NCBI GenBank assembly: GCA_002314795.1
Contig: DCHI01000078.1
Location: 1-64,000 of the forward strand
Direction of reading: 5' to 3'
Source of the DNA: Bacteroidales bacterium UBA1756
GTDB taxonomy: Bacteria; Bacteroidota; Bacteroidia; Bacteroidales; WCHB1-69
Length of the DNA: 64,000 nucleotides
Part shown: piece after piece, positions 37,619 to 46,407 of the stretch
Layout: each line of letters begins with the position of its first letter
How positions within the stretch are numbered: the stretch's first letter is position 1
The notes under the pieces: generated by a model
The model's input: the letters and a program-made list of their open reading frames with translations, nothing else
Told to the model about the DNA's origin: nothing
Database searches by the model: none
Position numbers and translations under genes: made by a program

Positions 37619-39446
37619 CACCAATACCGAAGAAGACTTCTTCGCAAGTATATGACGGAACTGCTTTCATATCAGAGTTCTTCACTTGAACAATGCGAGT
37701 TTGCTGAAGAGCGACTGGCGATGCAGGACTGTTTACCAATTCAAGAAATTTTTCATCATCGTCATAAGCGGTAGTACCATCATCCGTAATAACCACACCA
37801 GCACCCATTTGAACGTGTTGCTGCCTCCGATTCATTTGAGTACTGCCAACTTTTACCATAGGATCAATCACCAACTCTTCCTGCATCTTACGGTCAATTC
37901 CTATTTCCGTTGCAACATTTTCCTGTTGAGCAGTTACCGCAGGAGCATTGGACTGTTGAAAGAAAGGATCTTCATCAAAGGAAGAATTGGACTGACTATC
38001 ATTTGAGTTCGTTTCGGCAGGAACTTCCTGTGCAATAGTGTCTTGAGAATCAGCAACACATTCAATATTATCCACTACCATTGATTGCGGAAGAACCGTA
38101 TTGGCTATCGTTTCGGACTGGTTCGCCATTTCTTCCAATTTTTGAATCATCTGAGGTTTAGTTTCCTCTTCGTTGGTAAAAGAGGGCATTTCTTCTTCAG
38201 GTGTTTCTTCTTGTACATTCATTTCGGCAGAATCGACATCATCAGAAGATGAAACAATCGCTTGCGGAGTCAAAATGATTTGTTCTTGAGATTCAGCGGA
38301 ATCCAAAGGAAGTTCGGGCTCTGTGACGGGATACGTCGGAGTGACAGGTTCTGTGGTTGACGGATTATCGGAAGGGAGCTTCGGATAGATCACTTTATCG
38401 TTTGATGGAAAAATATTTTCAGGAGGTGTAGCTACCGGAGTCAGTGTATTGCTATTAAACCGAGTCATAATGACTGACAGTTTCAAAGAATCCCCTAAGC
38501 CCTTTTCTGCGGCGTGCCCCCAGATGACGAGTGTATTATCATTATTATATTTATCAAACTCATCTTCCAATTTCATCAATTCGTCAACGCTAATTGCATT
38601 ATCTTCATCATAACGAACAAAGAAAAGGATTTTCTGAGCTTCAGAGATGTGACTGTCGTCAAGCAGGTTGCAAGTCAATGCCCTACTGATCACGTCTTCA
38701 ATACGGTTTTCTCCCTTAGCTTCAGCGAGACCAAACATAGCTTCCCCACTTTCTTTCAAGATGGTGACCATATCATTAAAGTCCACATTTTGATAGCCAG
38801 GAATGGTGATAAGTTCTGCGATACATTTGACCGCATTTTTCAAGATATCATCAGCAAATTCGAGCGCACGAGGAAGGGTTTCACGGCGATAGTTTTCTAA
38901 AACTTTTTGATTTTGGATGATGATGAGAGAATCGACATACTTACGTAGGGCGGCGATTCCTTCGTCCGCCTTTCTTGCGCAAGGTTTCTGTTCCATACGA
39001 TAGGGATAGGTCACCACAGCGATAGTAAGGATTCCCATTTCGTGAGCGATGCGTGCCACGACCGGGGCAGCGCCTGTCCCCGTTCCTTTTCCCATACCTG
39101 CCGTAATGAACAGCATTTTCGTATCTTCGCCAATCATCTGCCGAATTTCTTTTTCCGATTCCTCTGCATATTTCTGAGCGATAGCGGGGTCTGAGCCAGC
39201 ACCAAGTCCCGAGTTGCCCAAACGCAATTTGCAAGGAACAATATTCTCTTGCAAGGCCTGTTCATCCGTATTGCAGAGGAAGAAGTCAACACCGACAATG
39301 CCATCATTAAACATATGTTGCACGGCATTTCCACCGGCACCGCCAATTCCAACGACTTTTATGATGGCTGTTTTTTTATTATCTTTATTTTCATTGTACT
39401 TGGAATACATCGTACTATCAAATGTTAATTCATCAAGTTCACTCAT
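37602..39446 (-). CDS. ftsZ: Cell division protein FtsZ with very long C-terminal linker
   Basis: 614 residues. The GTPase half is typical: VVGIGGAGGNAVQHM, the tubulin signature GMGKGTGTGAAPVVAR and NVDFNDMVTILKESGEAMFG, to about residue 335. The remaining 280 residues are a low-complexity, acidic, Glu/Ser/Thr/Pro/Gln-rich linker ending in KAVPSYTCEEVFFGIG. FtsZ of other Bacteroidales is usually about 420-480 residues as far as I know, so the linker is long. It forms the cytokinetic ring. Last gene of ftsQ-ftsA-ftsZ; 55 bp separate it from ftsA. Confidence 0.96.
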   Translation of the reverse strand: MSELDELTFDSTMYSKYNENKDNKKTAIIKVVGIGGAGGNAVQHMFNDGIVGVDFFLCNTDEQALQENIVPCKLRLGNSGLGAGSDPAIAQKYAEESEKEIRQMIGEDTKMLFITAGMGKGTGTGAAPVVARIAHEMGILTIAVVTYPYRMEQKPCARKADEGIAALRKYVDSLIIIQNQKVLENYRRETLPRALEFADDILKNAVKCIAELITIPGYQNVDFNDMVTILKESGEAMFGLAEAKGENRIEDVISRALTCNLLDDSHISEAQKILFFVRYDEDNAISVDELMKLEDEFDKYNNDNTLVIWGHAAEKGLGDSLKLSVIMTRFNSNTLTPVATPPENIFPSNDKVIYPKLPSDNPSTTEPVTPTYPVTEPELPLDSAESQEQIILTPQAIVSSSDDVDSAEMNVQEETPEEEMPSFTNEEETKPQMIQKLEEMANQSETIANTVLPQSMVVDNIECVADSQDTIAQEVPAETNSNDSQSNSSFDEDPFFQQSNAPAVTAQQENVATEIGIDRKMQEELVIDPMVKVGSTQMNRRQQHVQMGAGVVITDDGTTAYDDDEKFLELVNSPASPVALQQTRIVQVKNSDMKAVPSYTCEEVFFGIGATNAD

Positions 39447-39501
39447 AATATATATATTGTCCTAAAACATTCTTAATTTATGTACTACGTTATTTTGGCG
39501 A

Positions 39502-40884
39502 TTAGTCCACGCCTTCATTGCTTCCATCAGAAAGACTCTTCATCATCTTTTTCACAAGTCTGTCAATGCCTGACATAATGGAAGGAATGAGTCCTGGGCT
39601 CCCATCATCGTCAACATCGTTACTTTCTTCATCACTTGTAGAAACAACTTCTTCCCAACGATTATCATCCTTAACGGGATTCCCTTCGTATGGTTTTCCG
39701 TGGTAGCGGCAGGCGGAAGAGAGGAGCCCGAGAGCAGTCGAATAGATGGGATCTCTCAATGCCGGTTCGAGCGTTTGTGTGAAACCGAAACCAGGGATAC
39801 CGATACGAACTCGTTTTTCCAGAACGAACTCGGAGAGACTCTTGATGTCATTCAGACGGGCTCCACCACCAGTAATGACGACACAAATAATGTCGTTCAT
39901 AAAACCAGATTTTTCAATTTCCAATTTCACGGGTTCCAAAATGTCACGCTTTACGCGGGCATTGATAACGAGAGCCAGGTCGCGTTCATTGATTTTCACA
40001 TTCCGAGCAAAATAGACAGAATTACGAACCGTAATAAAATGATTCTTGTCCGCTTTTTCGGGAACACAGGAACCGTATTCAATCTTTATCTGTTCTGCCT
40101 CTTCGTATGTCATACCCAATGCCTGAATATCCTTCGTAACCACTTGTCCTCCAATAGGGATGACACGAAGATAAACGGGAACACCTTTTTTATAAATGAT
40201 AAGGTCTGTTGTTCCTCCGCCAATATCAATCATCGCGACGCCATTATGTTTTTCTTCTTCCGAGAGGCAAGCGACGGACGAGGCGAGAGGTTCCAACATC
40301 AGTTTCTGCATTCTCAAGTTGGAATCCGTTACGCTTTTAACAATCTTGCGAATTTCAAAATCGTCTCCCGTAATGAGTTGATAAGTGGCAACGATATTCT
40401 GTCCAACCATACCATCTGCCCGAGTCGTATCGGTGCCATCAATACAGTAGTTTTGTGGAATGACCGCGATAACAGAACCGGAATTAATTTCGTACTGTTC
40501 CATATCGGAAGTCCATTTAGACACTTCCTCCTTTTTAATAATTTGCTGACGGCCGTTGATACGGGTAACAGAGTGACTGCAAGTTACACTTTTAATGTGA
40601 CGACCTGCGATTCCGACAAACACTTCATCAACCTGTTGACCTGTAGCTTCTTCCAATTGTTTTTTAGCAATTTGGATTCCGTCAATCGTATCCTGGAGAT
40701 TGATGACCATACCATATTGAACACCTGTTGAGGGGGCCTGGCCATAACCGCAGACTTCAACCTTTCCGTCACTGCAGAGGTAACCGGAGGTCATTACAAT
40801 TTTTGTAGTCCCTATATCAAGACTGTAAACATATTTTGGTTCCTGAACTTCATCAGTCTCCGGTTGATTTTTTCTCTTTTTCAT
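39502..40884 (-). CDS. ftsA: Cell division protein FtsA
   Basis: 460 residues, actin-like fold: phosphate 1 motif SLDIGTTKIVMTSGY, the 1C-domain region with QQVDEVFVGIAGRHI, phosphate 2 MIDIGGGTTDLIIY, adenosine motif VVITGGGARLNDI. A C-terminal amphipathic helix (IDRLVKKMMKSL) is the expected membrane anchor. It tethers FtsZ filaments to the membrane. 18-bp gap after ftsQ. Confidence 0.96.
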   Translation of the reverse strand: MKKRKNQPETDEVQEPKYVYSLDIGTTKIVMTSGYLCSDGKVEVCGYGQAPSTGVQYGMVINLQDTIDGIQIAKKQLEEATGQQVDEVFVGIAGRHIKSVTCSHSVTRINGRQQIIKKEEVSKWTSDMEQYEINSGSVIAVIPQNYCIDGTDTTRADGMVGQNIVATYQLITGDDFEIRKIVKSVTDSNLRMQKLMLEPLASSVACLSEEEKHNGVAMIDIGGGTTDLIIYKKGVPVYLRVIPIGGQVVTKDIQALGMTYEEAEQIKIEYGSCVPEKADKNHFITVRNSVYFARNVKINERDLALVINARVKRDILEPVKLEIEKSGFMNDIICVVITGGGARLNDIKSLSEFVLEKRVRIGIPGFGFTQTLEPALRDPIYSTALGLLSSACRYHGKPYEGNPVKDDNRWEEVVSTSDEESNDVDDDGSPGLIPSIMSGIDRLVKKMMKSLSDGSNEGVD

Positions 40885-40902
40885 TGGGTTAAAGGTTTAT
40901 GG

Positions 40903-41676
40903 TTATAGGTTGGTTTTTGGGGTTGCAAACACGCGGTTTCTGAAACGGACATCAACGTATGCGAACGCATCAAGCCCCATATACACGAGGGCATTGTCAT
41001 AGACTATATGGAGTTGTTTCAGTTTCTGGTCAATATTGTCGGCTTGGCCAAAGCGGACGAGGTGGTTTCCGACAACGTTATACACTTCAAATTCGGCATT
41101 CGGAGTAGCATAAATCTGCGTCAACTGCGATGCGAAGAGGGTATCCTTGTCGATAGCAGTAGCCAGTGCGAATGCGCCGGAAAGGACTCTGCTTTTGACT
41201 TCGGAAACATTTTTGTTCGGCCTATAGGAAGGGACCTTGACATTCCCGTTGAGCACCATCAATGGGGAGCAGACGCGACTGTTGTCCGGCAACATTTCCC
41301 CGTTTTTTCCAATAAAATAAGGAAGTCCATTATGAGGATAGACGGCAAGGATAGGGCTTTTCAGGCGCACATCCATCACGAGGGAGCTTCCGACAGGGGC
41401 GAGATTAAGGAGGGTGTCGAACCAGACATTGGTACGGAGAGCGGCGACAATTTCGGAACGGCTGACATTTCCAGGGGCAACGCCAACGATTTGTATTCCC
41501 TGATTTTTCAGTATATCAAGAATTTCCGAGGGGGTGATAATGGAATCGGGACCGGTATATTCTATGCGCACCTCAATTTTTTCGCAAACTTTCGGGCGAA
41601 AGCAAACCCAGGCCACTACTACGCCAACGGCGACAGCAACGGACAAGAGAATGATGAGAATGCCTTTTACTTTCAT
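40903..41676 (-). CDS. ftsQ: Cell division protein FtsQ/DivIB
   Basis: 257 residues with one N-terminal transmembrane helix (GILIILLSVAVAVGVVVAWV) and a periplasmic POTRA-like region (EVRIEYTGPDSIITPSEILDI begins it). Weak sequence conservation is normal for FtsQ; the identity rests on topology and the position before ftsA and ftsZ. No murein synthesis genes lie upstream; instead a promoter and a 500-bp spacer. Confidence 0.88.
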   Translation of the reverse strand: MKVKGILIILLSVAVAVGVVVAWVCFRPKVCEKIEVRIEYTGPDSIITPSEILDILKNQGIQIVGVAPGNVSRSEIVAALRTNVWFDTLLNLAPVGSSLVMDVRLKSPILAVYPHNGLPYFIGKNGEMLPDNSRVCSPLMVLNGNVKVPSYRPNKNVSEVKSRVLSGAFALATAIDKDTLFASQLTQIYATPNAEFEVYNVVGNHLVRFGQADNIDQKLKQLHIVYDNALVYMGLDAFAYVDVRFRNRVFATPKTNL

Positions 41677-41775
41677 AAAATATTAGTTTACAGCATCTTA
41701 ACAACAATCCAAACAATATCAGAGCGATGAAACAAATCATACACTCCTTTATAATTGACTTGAATGCAAGATGGA

Positions 41776-41783
41776 CAAAGGTA
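41776..41783 (-). promoter_or_regulatory. -7 box (TACCTTTG) of ftsQAZ
   Basis: TACCTTTGTCC on the minus strand, 100 bp before the ftsQ ATG. Confidence 0.5.
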
Positions 41784-41978
41784 CGCTTTCTTCAAAAAAC
41801 ACACACTTTTACTATAATAATATAACAAACATCATTCTGTTAATATCTTTAAATGCCTTATAAAAAATATTTGCCTATAAATCAAAAAAATATAGCAGAA
41901 ATCATCTTCAAAAACGTCATTTTTTCACTTTAAAAAGGTTATCAACAGCACAAAAAAATCAATTTACGAGATGTAATT

Positions 41979-42104
41979 ATGCAACTTTTTCTTTCTAAAA
42001 AACGCAAAAAGAAAAAGGCGTGCAAGAGTAAACATACGGGAGGCCAAACCAAGGAAAATCCGATGCGCGTAAGCAGAATGACACCCGAGAAAAAAAATCC
42101 GTGA
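41979..42104 (+). CDS. Candidate 41-residue highly basic small protein
   Basis: ATG 41979 to TGA 42104. The product begins MQLFLSKKRKKKKACKSKHT and ends RMTPEKKNP; about a third of residues are Lys or Arg. It lies just upstream of the rpsF promoter. Composition resembles small ribosome-associated proteins, but no family is recognised, no clear ribosome binding site or promoter of its own is seen, and a lysine-rich ORF can arise by chance in A-rich DNA. Confidence 0.3.
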   Translation: MQLFLSKKRKKKKACKSKHTGGQTKENPMRVSRMTPEKKNP

Positions 42105-42132
42105 AGTAGCTGATTTGCTTTGAAAAAAGTTG

Positions 42133-42140
42133 TACTTTTG
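42133..42140 (+). promoter_or_regulatory. -7 box (TACTTTTG) of rpsF-rpsR-rplI
   Basis: TACTTTTGCGCCC on the plus strand, about 48 bp before the rpsF ATG. Confidence 0.55.
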
Positions 42141-42188
42141 CGCCCTTGAAAATTTAAACCAAATTTACAAACTAAAAAAACAAAAATT

Positions 42189-42569
42189 ATGTCAAATCAT
42201 TACGAGACCGTTTTCATTATGACTCCCGTTTTGTCTGAAGAACAGATGAAGGAAACGGTTAAAAAATTCGAGGAAATCCTCCTCGAAAAAGGAGCAGAAA
42301 TCGTTCACCAGGAAAACTGGGGACTGCGCCAATTGGCCTATCCGATTGCAAAAAAGAACTCAGGGTTCTACCAGCTTTTTGAATTCAAAGCTGAACCTAA
42401 TGTCGTCAAAGAATACGAACTTCAGTATCGTCGTGACGAAAGAGTTATGCGTTATCTGACTGTTTCGATGGACAAACACGCCATCGCATACAGCGAAAAG
42501 AGACGTAACCTCAAGAAAGATAAAGAAGTTGCTGCTCCCGCAGTTGAAACAGAAACCGTTAACGAATAA
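42189..42569 (+). CDS. rpsF: 30S ribosomal protein bS6
   Basis: 126 residues. bS6 features: [49 protein letters not shown], and [18 protein letters not shown]. The C-terminal tail is charged. It binds bS18 in the platform of the 30S subunit. First gene of rpsF-rpsR-rplI; an in-spacer GGAGG lies 14 bp before rpsR. Confidence 0.98.
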   Translation: MSNHYETVFIMTPVLSEEQMKETVKKFEEILLEKGAEIVHQENWGLRQLAYPIAKKNSGFYQLFEFKAEPNVVKEYELQYRRDERVMRYLTVSMDKHAIAYSEKRRNLKKDKEVAAPAVETETVNE

Positions 42570-42583
42570 GGAGGAATCAAGTT

Positions 42584-42859
42584 ATGGCACAACAAACCGA
42601 TATCAAATACCTGACACCCATCGCGGTTGACATCAGAAAGAAAAAATATTGCCGTTTCAAAAAAAGCGGTATCAAGTACATCGACTATAAGGACGGCGAA
42701 TTCTTGAAAAGATTCGTGAACGAGCAAGGCCGCATCCTGCCCAGACGCCTTACCGGTACTTCTTTAAAATATCAGAAAAGAGTGGCACAGGCAGTAAAAA
42801 GAGCCAGACATCTTGCTTTACTTCCTTTCGTTACTGACAATTTGAAATCTAACAACTAA
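42584..42859 (+). CDS. rpsR: 30S ribosomal protein bS18
   Basis: 91 residues. bS18 core: [60 protein letters not shown]. Follows rpsF by 14 bp and precedes rplI by 15 bp, each junction carrying a purine-rich AGGAGG-like sequence, which is relatively strong for Bacteroidota. Confidence 0.98.
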   Translation: MAQQTDIKYLTPIAVDIRKKKYCRFKKSGIKYIDYKDGEFLKRFVNEQGRILPRRLTGTSLKYQKRVAQAVKRARHLALLPFVTDNLKSNN

Positions 42860-42874
42860 AAGGAGGGAAATACA

Positions 42875-43339
42875 ATGGAAGTTATTTTAAAACAAGACGT
42901 TCAGAATTTGGGTTATGCCGATGATCTCGTAAAGGTTAAAGACGGCTATGCAAGAAATTATCTTATTCCCAATCTTTTAGCTATTCCCGCAACGCCCGCT
43001 AACAAGAAAATGTTGGCCGAAACCATCAAACAACGCGCTTTCAAAGCTGAAAAAATCAGAAAAGAAGCCGAATTCCTTGCTGGTAAAATCGAAGGCCTCA
43101 GCGTTAAAATCGTTGCCAAAGCATCTGAAAAAGGCACCATCTTTGGTTCCGTCACCAATGCTGACGTTGCTGAAGCTCTTATGGCTCAACACGAAATCGA
43201 AGTCGATCGCCGCAAAATCGCTCTCAATGGCGAACACATCAAAGAATTAGGCAACTATACTGCTCAAGTAAACTTGCACAAGGAATTCAAAGTAAACTTG
43301 AACCTTGAAGTCGTTGCTGAAAACGCTCCCGCTGAATAG
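42875..43339 (+). CDS. rplI: 50S ribosomal protein bL9
   Basis: 154 residues. The N-terminal domain is typical (MEVILKQDVQNLGYADDLVKVKDGYARNYLIP, broken here by length limits only in the first part), followed by a long helix and a C-terminal domain with GTIFGSVTNADVAEAL. Ends the ribosomal operon, with a terminator 32 bp downstream. Confidence 0.98.
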   Translation: MEVILKQDVQNLGYADDLVKVKDGYARNYLIPNLLAIPATPANKKMLAETIKQRAFKAEKIRKEAEFLAGKIEGLSVKIVAKASEKGTIFGSVTNADVAEALMAQHEIEVDRRKIALNGEHIKELGNYTAQVNLHKEFKVNLNLEVVAENAPAE

Positions 43340-43371
43340 TTCGGATTATTTTTCAACTAAAAGCATATCAG

Positions 43372-43403
43372 AAAAGCACTTGCCATCGCGAGTGCTTTTT
43401 TCT
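43372..43403 (+). terminator. Intrinsic terminator of rpsF-rpsR-rplI
   Basis: AAAAGCACTTGC-CATC-GCGAGTGCTTTTTTC: an 8-bp stem with one G-T mismatch position, 4-nt loop and T-run. Confidence 0.85.
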
Positions 43404-43475
43404 TTTCTATAAAAATCTTGCGGAAAAAGCTATCGTTACACTTCAAAAATGGAAACTTTTCTCTATTAAATTTCG

Positions 43476-43483
43476 TAACTTTG
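43476..43483 (+). promoter_or_regulatory. -7 box (TAACTTTG) of the NifU-like gene
   Basis: TAACTTTGCCGCC on the plus strand, 27 bp before ATG 43511. It lies inside the longer open frame that starts at 43418, which supports the later start. Confidence 0.5.
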
Positions 43484-43510
43484 CCGCCTCATTCATTTAA
43501 ATATAAAACA

Positions 43511-43759
43511 ATGGAAAATCCGACTTTAGAACAGAAAGTTATCGCAATTATTGACCAACTTCGTCCCTACCTCCAAGGTGACGGTGGCGACATCGAATTT
43601 GTAGAACTTACCGAAGACAATATTGTAATGGTCAAATTACAAGGTGCTTGCGGCTCCTGCCCTCACGCAAAAATGACACTCAAACAGGGCGTGGAAACCG
43701 TCATCCGTGAACAACTTCCTGAAATCAAAGGAGTGATGGACGTTAATTTAGGATTTTAA
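43511..43759 (+). CDS. NifU C-terminal domain-like Fe-S scaffold protein
   Basis: 82 residues from ATG 43511. The single domain has the NifU/NfuA signature: LRPYLQGDGGDIEFVELTED, then the cluster-binding CGSCPHAKMTLKQGVE (CxxC). Such proteins carry a [4Fe-4S] cluster to target enzymes. The open frame extends back to 43418, but that extension precedes the promoter and has no family features. ychF starts 11 bp downstream. Confidence 0.9.
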   Translation: MENPTLEQKVIAIIDQLRPYLQGDGGDIEFVELTEDNIVMVKLQGACGSCPHAKMTLKQGVETVIREQLPEIKGVMDVNLGF

Positions 43760-43770
43760 ACATTCAGACT

Positions 43771-44865
43771 ATGGGTTTAAAATGTGGCATTATCGGGCTT
43801 ACCAATTGCGGAAAGACCACGATGTTCAATTGCATTTCAAATACAAAAGCGGCTATCACCGACTTCGCATACAGTACCAACAAATCCAACATCGGCGTTT
43901 GCAACGTTCCAGACGACAGATTGGCAAGTATCAACACTTTCATTGAAGCCGACAAACTCATCTACGCTACCGTCGATGTCGTGGATGTTCCCGGTTTGGC
44001 TAAAGGAGCAAGCGAAGGCGAAGGAATCGGAAACGCATTCCTCGCCGACATCCGTCAGTGCGACGCACTCATCCACGTACTCCGTTGCTTCGACAACCCG
44101 AACCTTCCTCACGTAGAAGGTTCCGTTGACCCCGTCCGCGACATTGAAATCGTTGAATTTGAATTGCAGGTCAAGGACTTGGAACAAATCAACCGCAAAA
44201 TCCAAAAGGTTGAGAAAGCGGCCAAGGTTGGTGACAAAAATGCAAAAAGAGACTTGGAAGTCCTTTTGAAATACAAAAATCACCTGGAGAATTTCCAAAA
44301 CGTACGCACGTTGGAAGCTACCGACGACGAAAAAGCGGTGGTCGCCGATATGATGCTTTTGACCGACAAGCCGGTTTTGTTCGTGTGCAATGTCAACGAC
44401 GATGCCTTGGAAAACAATCATTATGTGGAAGCCGTTCGCGAATCTTTGAAAGGACAAGATTGCGAAATCCTCGTCATTGCCGGAAAATTAGAATCCGAGA
44501 TTGCAGAATTAGAGGACGAAGCCGACAGAATGGCGTTCCTTGAGGATGTCGGTCTGACCGAACCTGGTGTCAATAAAGTGATTCAAGCCGCTTATAGATT
44601 ATTGAATCTCATTTCTTTCTTTACTGTTGGAGGAAAAGAGAACCGCGCTTGGACCATTCGCGAAGGGATGACCGCTCCGCAAGCGGCAGGCGTCATTCAT
44701 AGCGATTTGGAACGCGGCTTCATTCGTGCCGAAGTTATCAAATATGAAGATTTGAAAGCGCTCGGTTCCGAACTGAAATGCAAAGAAGCCGGCAAACTTT
44801 CCGTGGAAGGGAAAAACTACATTGTTCAAGACGGCGATATTTTGCATATTCGTTTCAACGTCTAA
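43771..44865 (+). CDS. ychF: Ribosome-binding ATPase YchF (OLA1 family)
   Basis: 364 residues, the usual length. G1 loop GLTNCGKTT, G3 DVPGLAKGASEGEGIGNAFL, a coiled-coil insertion (LKDLEQINRKIQKVEKAAK region), the NVND-type G4 (VCNVNDD), and a C-terminal TGS domain (FFTVGGKENRAWTIREG). YchF prefers ATP over GTP and binds ribosomes. It is followed by rpoN after 4 bp. Confidence 0.96.
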   Translation: MGLKCGIIGLTNCGKTTMFNCISNTKAAITDFAYSTNKSNIGVCNVPDDRLASINTFIEADKLIYATVDVVDVPGLAKGASEGEGIGNAFLADIRQCDALIHVLRCFDNPNLPHVEGSVDPVRDIEIVEFELQVKDLEQINRKIQKVEKAAKVGDKNAKRDLEVLLKYKNHLENFQNVRTLEATDDEKAVVADMMLLTDKPVLFVCNVNDDALENNHYVEAVRESLKGQDCEILVIAGKLESEIAELEDEADRMAFLEDVGLTEPGVNKVIQAAYRLLNLISFFTVGGKENRAWTIREGMTAPQAAGVIHSDLERGFIRAEVIKYEDLKALGSELKCKEAGKLSVEGKNYIVQDGDILHIRFNV

Positions 44866-44869
44866 TTAA

Positions 44870-46384
44870 ATGACTAACAGACAAATATTAGAGCAAGAGC
44901 AACTTCAGAAGCAAACCCAGACCATCAACCAGCGGCAAACGATGATTGCCCGCATATTGGATTCTGGAATGGACTTGCAGGAAATCGTGTCCAGAGAACT
45001 GGACACCAATCCGGCTCTTGAATTGGAGGAGGACGATTTGACCAACTCACAACGGGACATTTCGTTGGATGAGTTAAAAAGTCGCGAAGACCGTGAGCCG
45101 TCTGCCAATGATGACAGCACCGACGATTGGGACTCTGACAATTATGCTCAAATTGTTGAAGGGAAACAGGATGAGGGAACGGAGCGCGGGACTGAACTAA
45201 CTCGCGACGACTGGGAACCCAACCGATACGATACACGGACATCTTCCAACGACAATGACGGCTACGAAAGACAGGACGCCGCCACCAATTCCTTCTACGA
45301 TGACTTGCTTCATCAACTTGACGAATTAGTGATTTCCGAATCGGACAAAGAAATCGCTGCCTATATCATTGGAAACATCGAAAAATCGGGGCACCTGCAC
45401 CGAAGTGTGCAGGATTTGTCAGACGACCTGCTCATCACTTACGGCAAGCGAGTCGCCGCCACAGAAATCGAACGGGTACTTTGTGACATCGTGCAAACAC
45501 TTGAGCCGACGGGGGTTGGAGCACGGAACATTGCCGAATGCCTTTCCATTCAGTTACGCACACTTCAAGAGCAACACAAAAACAACTACCTGATTTCGAA
45601 GGCATTAAATATCATAGAAAATCATTTTGAGGCCTTTTCCAATAAACGATTCGAAACCATAGCCCACAAGGAATCGTTATCGTCCGAAGAATTTGAAACC
45701 GTCAAGAAAATCATACAGCGGCTTACTCCCTATCCTGGTCCAGGCGAAGACACCGAATACATCAATCCTGATTTTCTTATTGAAATCGAAAACGGACGGC
45801 TCAAACTTACTCTTGCCAAGGAGTACAAACCTAAGTTGCGCGTCAACCGCGAATACGAGGATTTCTACAAAATCTATCGCGATAAAAAAAATACGGAGGC
45901 CGCGAAATCCTATAAAGAGCTGATAAACAAGGCGAACCATTTCATTGACATTTTTCCCGAAATCAGTAAGACACTCTATCAAGTGATGGCGACCATCCTC
46001 GTGTTTCAGGAAGAATTCTTTTTGACAGGCGATCCCAAAAGGCTCAAGCCGATGATTTTAAGAGATATAGCAGAAAAGTTAGACTTGGACGAATCGACCA
46101 TATCTCGCTGCACGTCACACCGGTACGCACAAACGCCGCACGGATTCTACCTTCTCAAAGACCTTTTTTCCGAAGCAACCAATAAGGAGGAGGGTGTTTC
46201 TGCACTCGCAATCAAAGAACATATTCGAGAACTGATTGACAATGAGGACAAAAGGAATCCGCTCACCGATGAAAAAGTGGTTGATTTATTAAAGCAACAA
46301 GGGTTTCAGATTTCCAGACGAACCGTAGCGAAATACCGCGACCAACTCGGCATTTCCGCAACTTCCGTCCGGAAAAGACTATAA
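44870..46384 (+). CDS. rpoN: RNA polymerase sigma-54 factor RpoN
   Basis: 504 residues. Glutamine-rich region I (LEQEQLQKQTQTINQRQTM, then LEIVSRELDTNPALE-like), acidic region II, core-binding region III and the C-terminal DNA-binding domain with the RpoN box (ISRRTVAKYRDQLGI). It directs transcription from -24/-12 promoters and needs enhancer-binding ATPases, none of which is in this window. Probably co-transcribed with ychF. Confidence 0.95.
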   Translation: MTNRQILEQEQLQKQTQTINQRQTMIARILDSGMDLQEIVSRELDTNPALELEEDDLTNSQRDISLDELKSREDREPSANDDSTDDWDSDNYAQIVEGKQDEGTERGTELTRDDWEPNRYDTRTSSNDNDGYERQDAATNSFYDDLLHQLDELVISESDKEIAAYIIGNIEKSGHLHRSVQDLSDDLLITYGKRVAATEIERVLCDIVQTLEPTGVGARNIAECLSIQLRTLQEQHKNNYLISKALNIIENHFEAFSNKRFETIAHKESLSSEEFETVKKIIQRLTPYPGPGEDTEYINPDFLIEIENGRLKLTLAKEYKPKLRVNREYEDFYKIYRDKKNTEAAKSYKELINKANHFIDIFPEISKTLYQVMATILVFQEEFFLTGDPKRLKPMILRDIAEKLDLDESTISRCTSHRYAQTPHGFYLLKDLFSEATNKEEGVSALAIKEHIRELIDNEDKRNPLTDEKVVDLLKQQGFQISRRTVAKYRDQLGISATSVRKRL

Positions 46385-46407
46385 ATAAACCATAGTTACA
46401 TTTTACG

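Larger units (their letters stand above)
41677..42188. other. 512-bp divergent spacer between ftsQ and rpsF
   Basis: Holds the ftsQ promoter (41776), an A+T-rich middle with no recognisable element, a candidate 41-codon ORF (41979-42104) and the rpsF promoter (42133). GTTATCAACAG at 41939-41949 looks like part of a DnaA box (TTATCNACA) but is single. Confidence 0.6.

Noticed and set aside
39700..40731. 343-residue open frame on the plus strand opposite ftsA
   Set aside because: Lies fully antisense to a well-supported ftsA; the translation shows no family motif and has the composition of a mirror frame.
41939..41949. Replication origin near ftsQ/rpsF
   Set aside because: Only one DnaA-box-like sequence; no dnaA, cluster of boxes or AT-rich unwinding element that can be supported.
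43418..43510. N-terminal extension of the NifU-like protein
   Set aside because: The extension overlaps the promoter box at 43476 and has no resemblance to the family.
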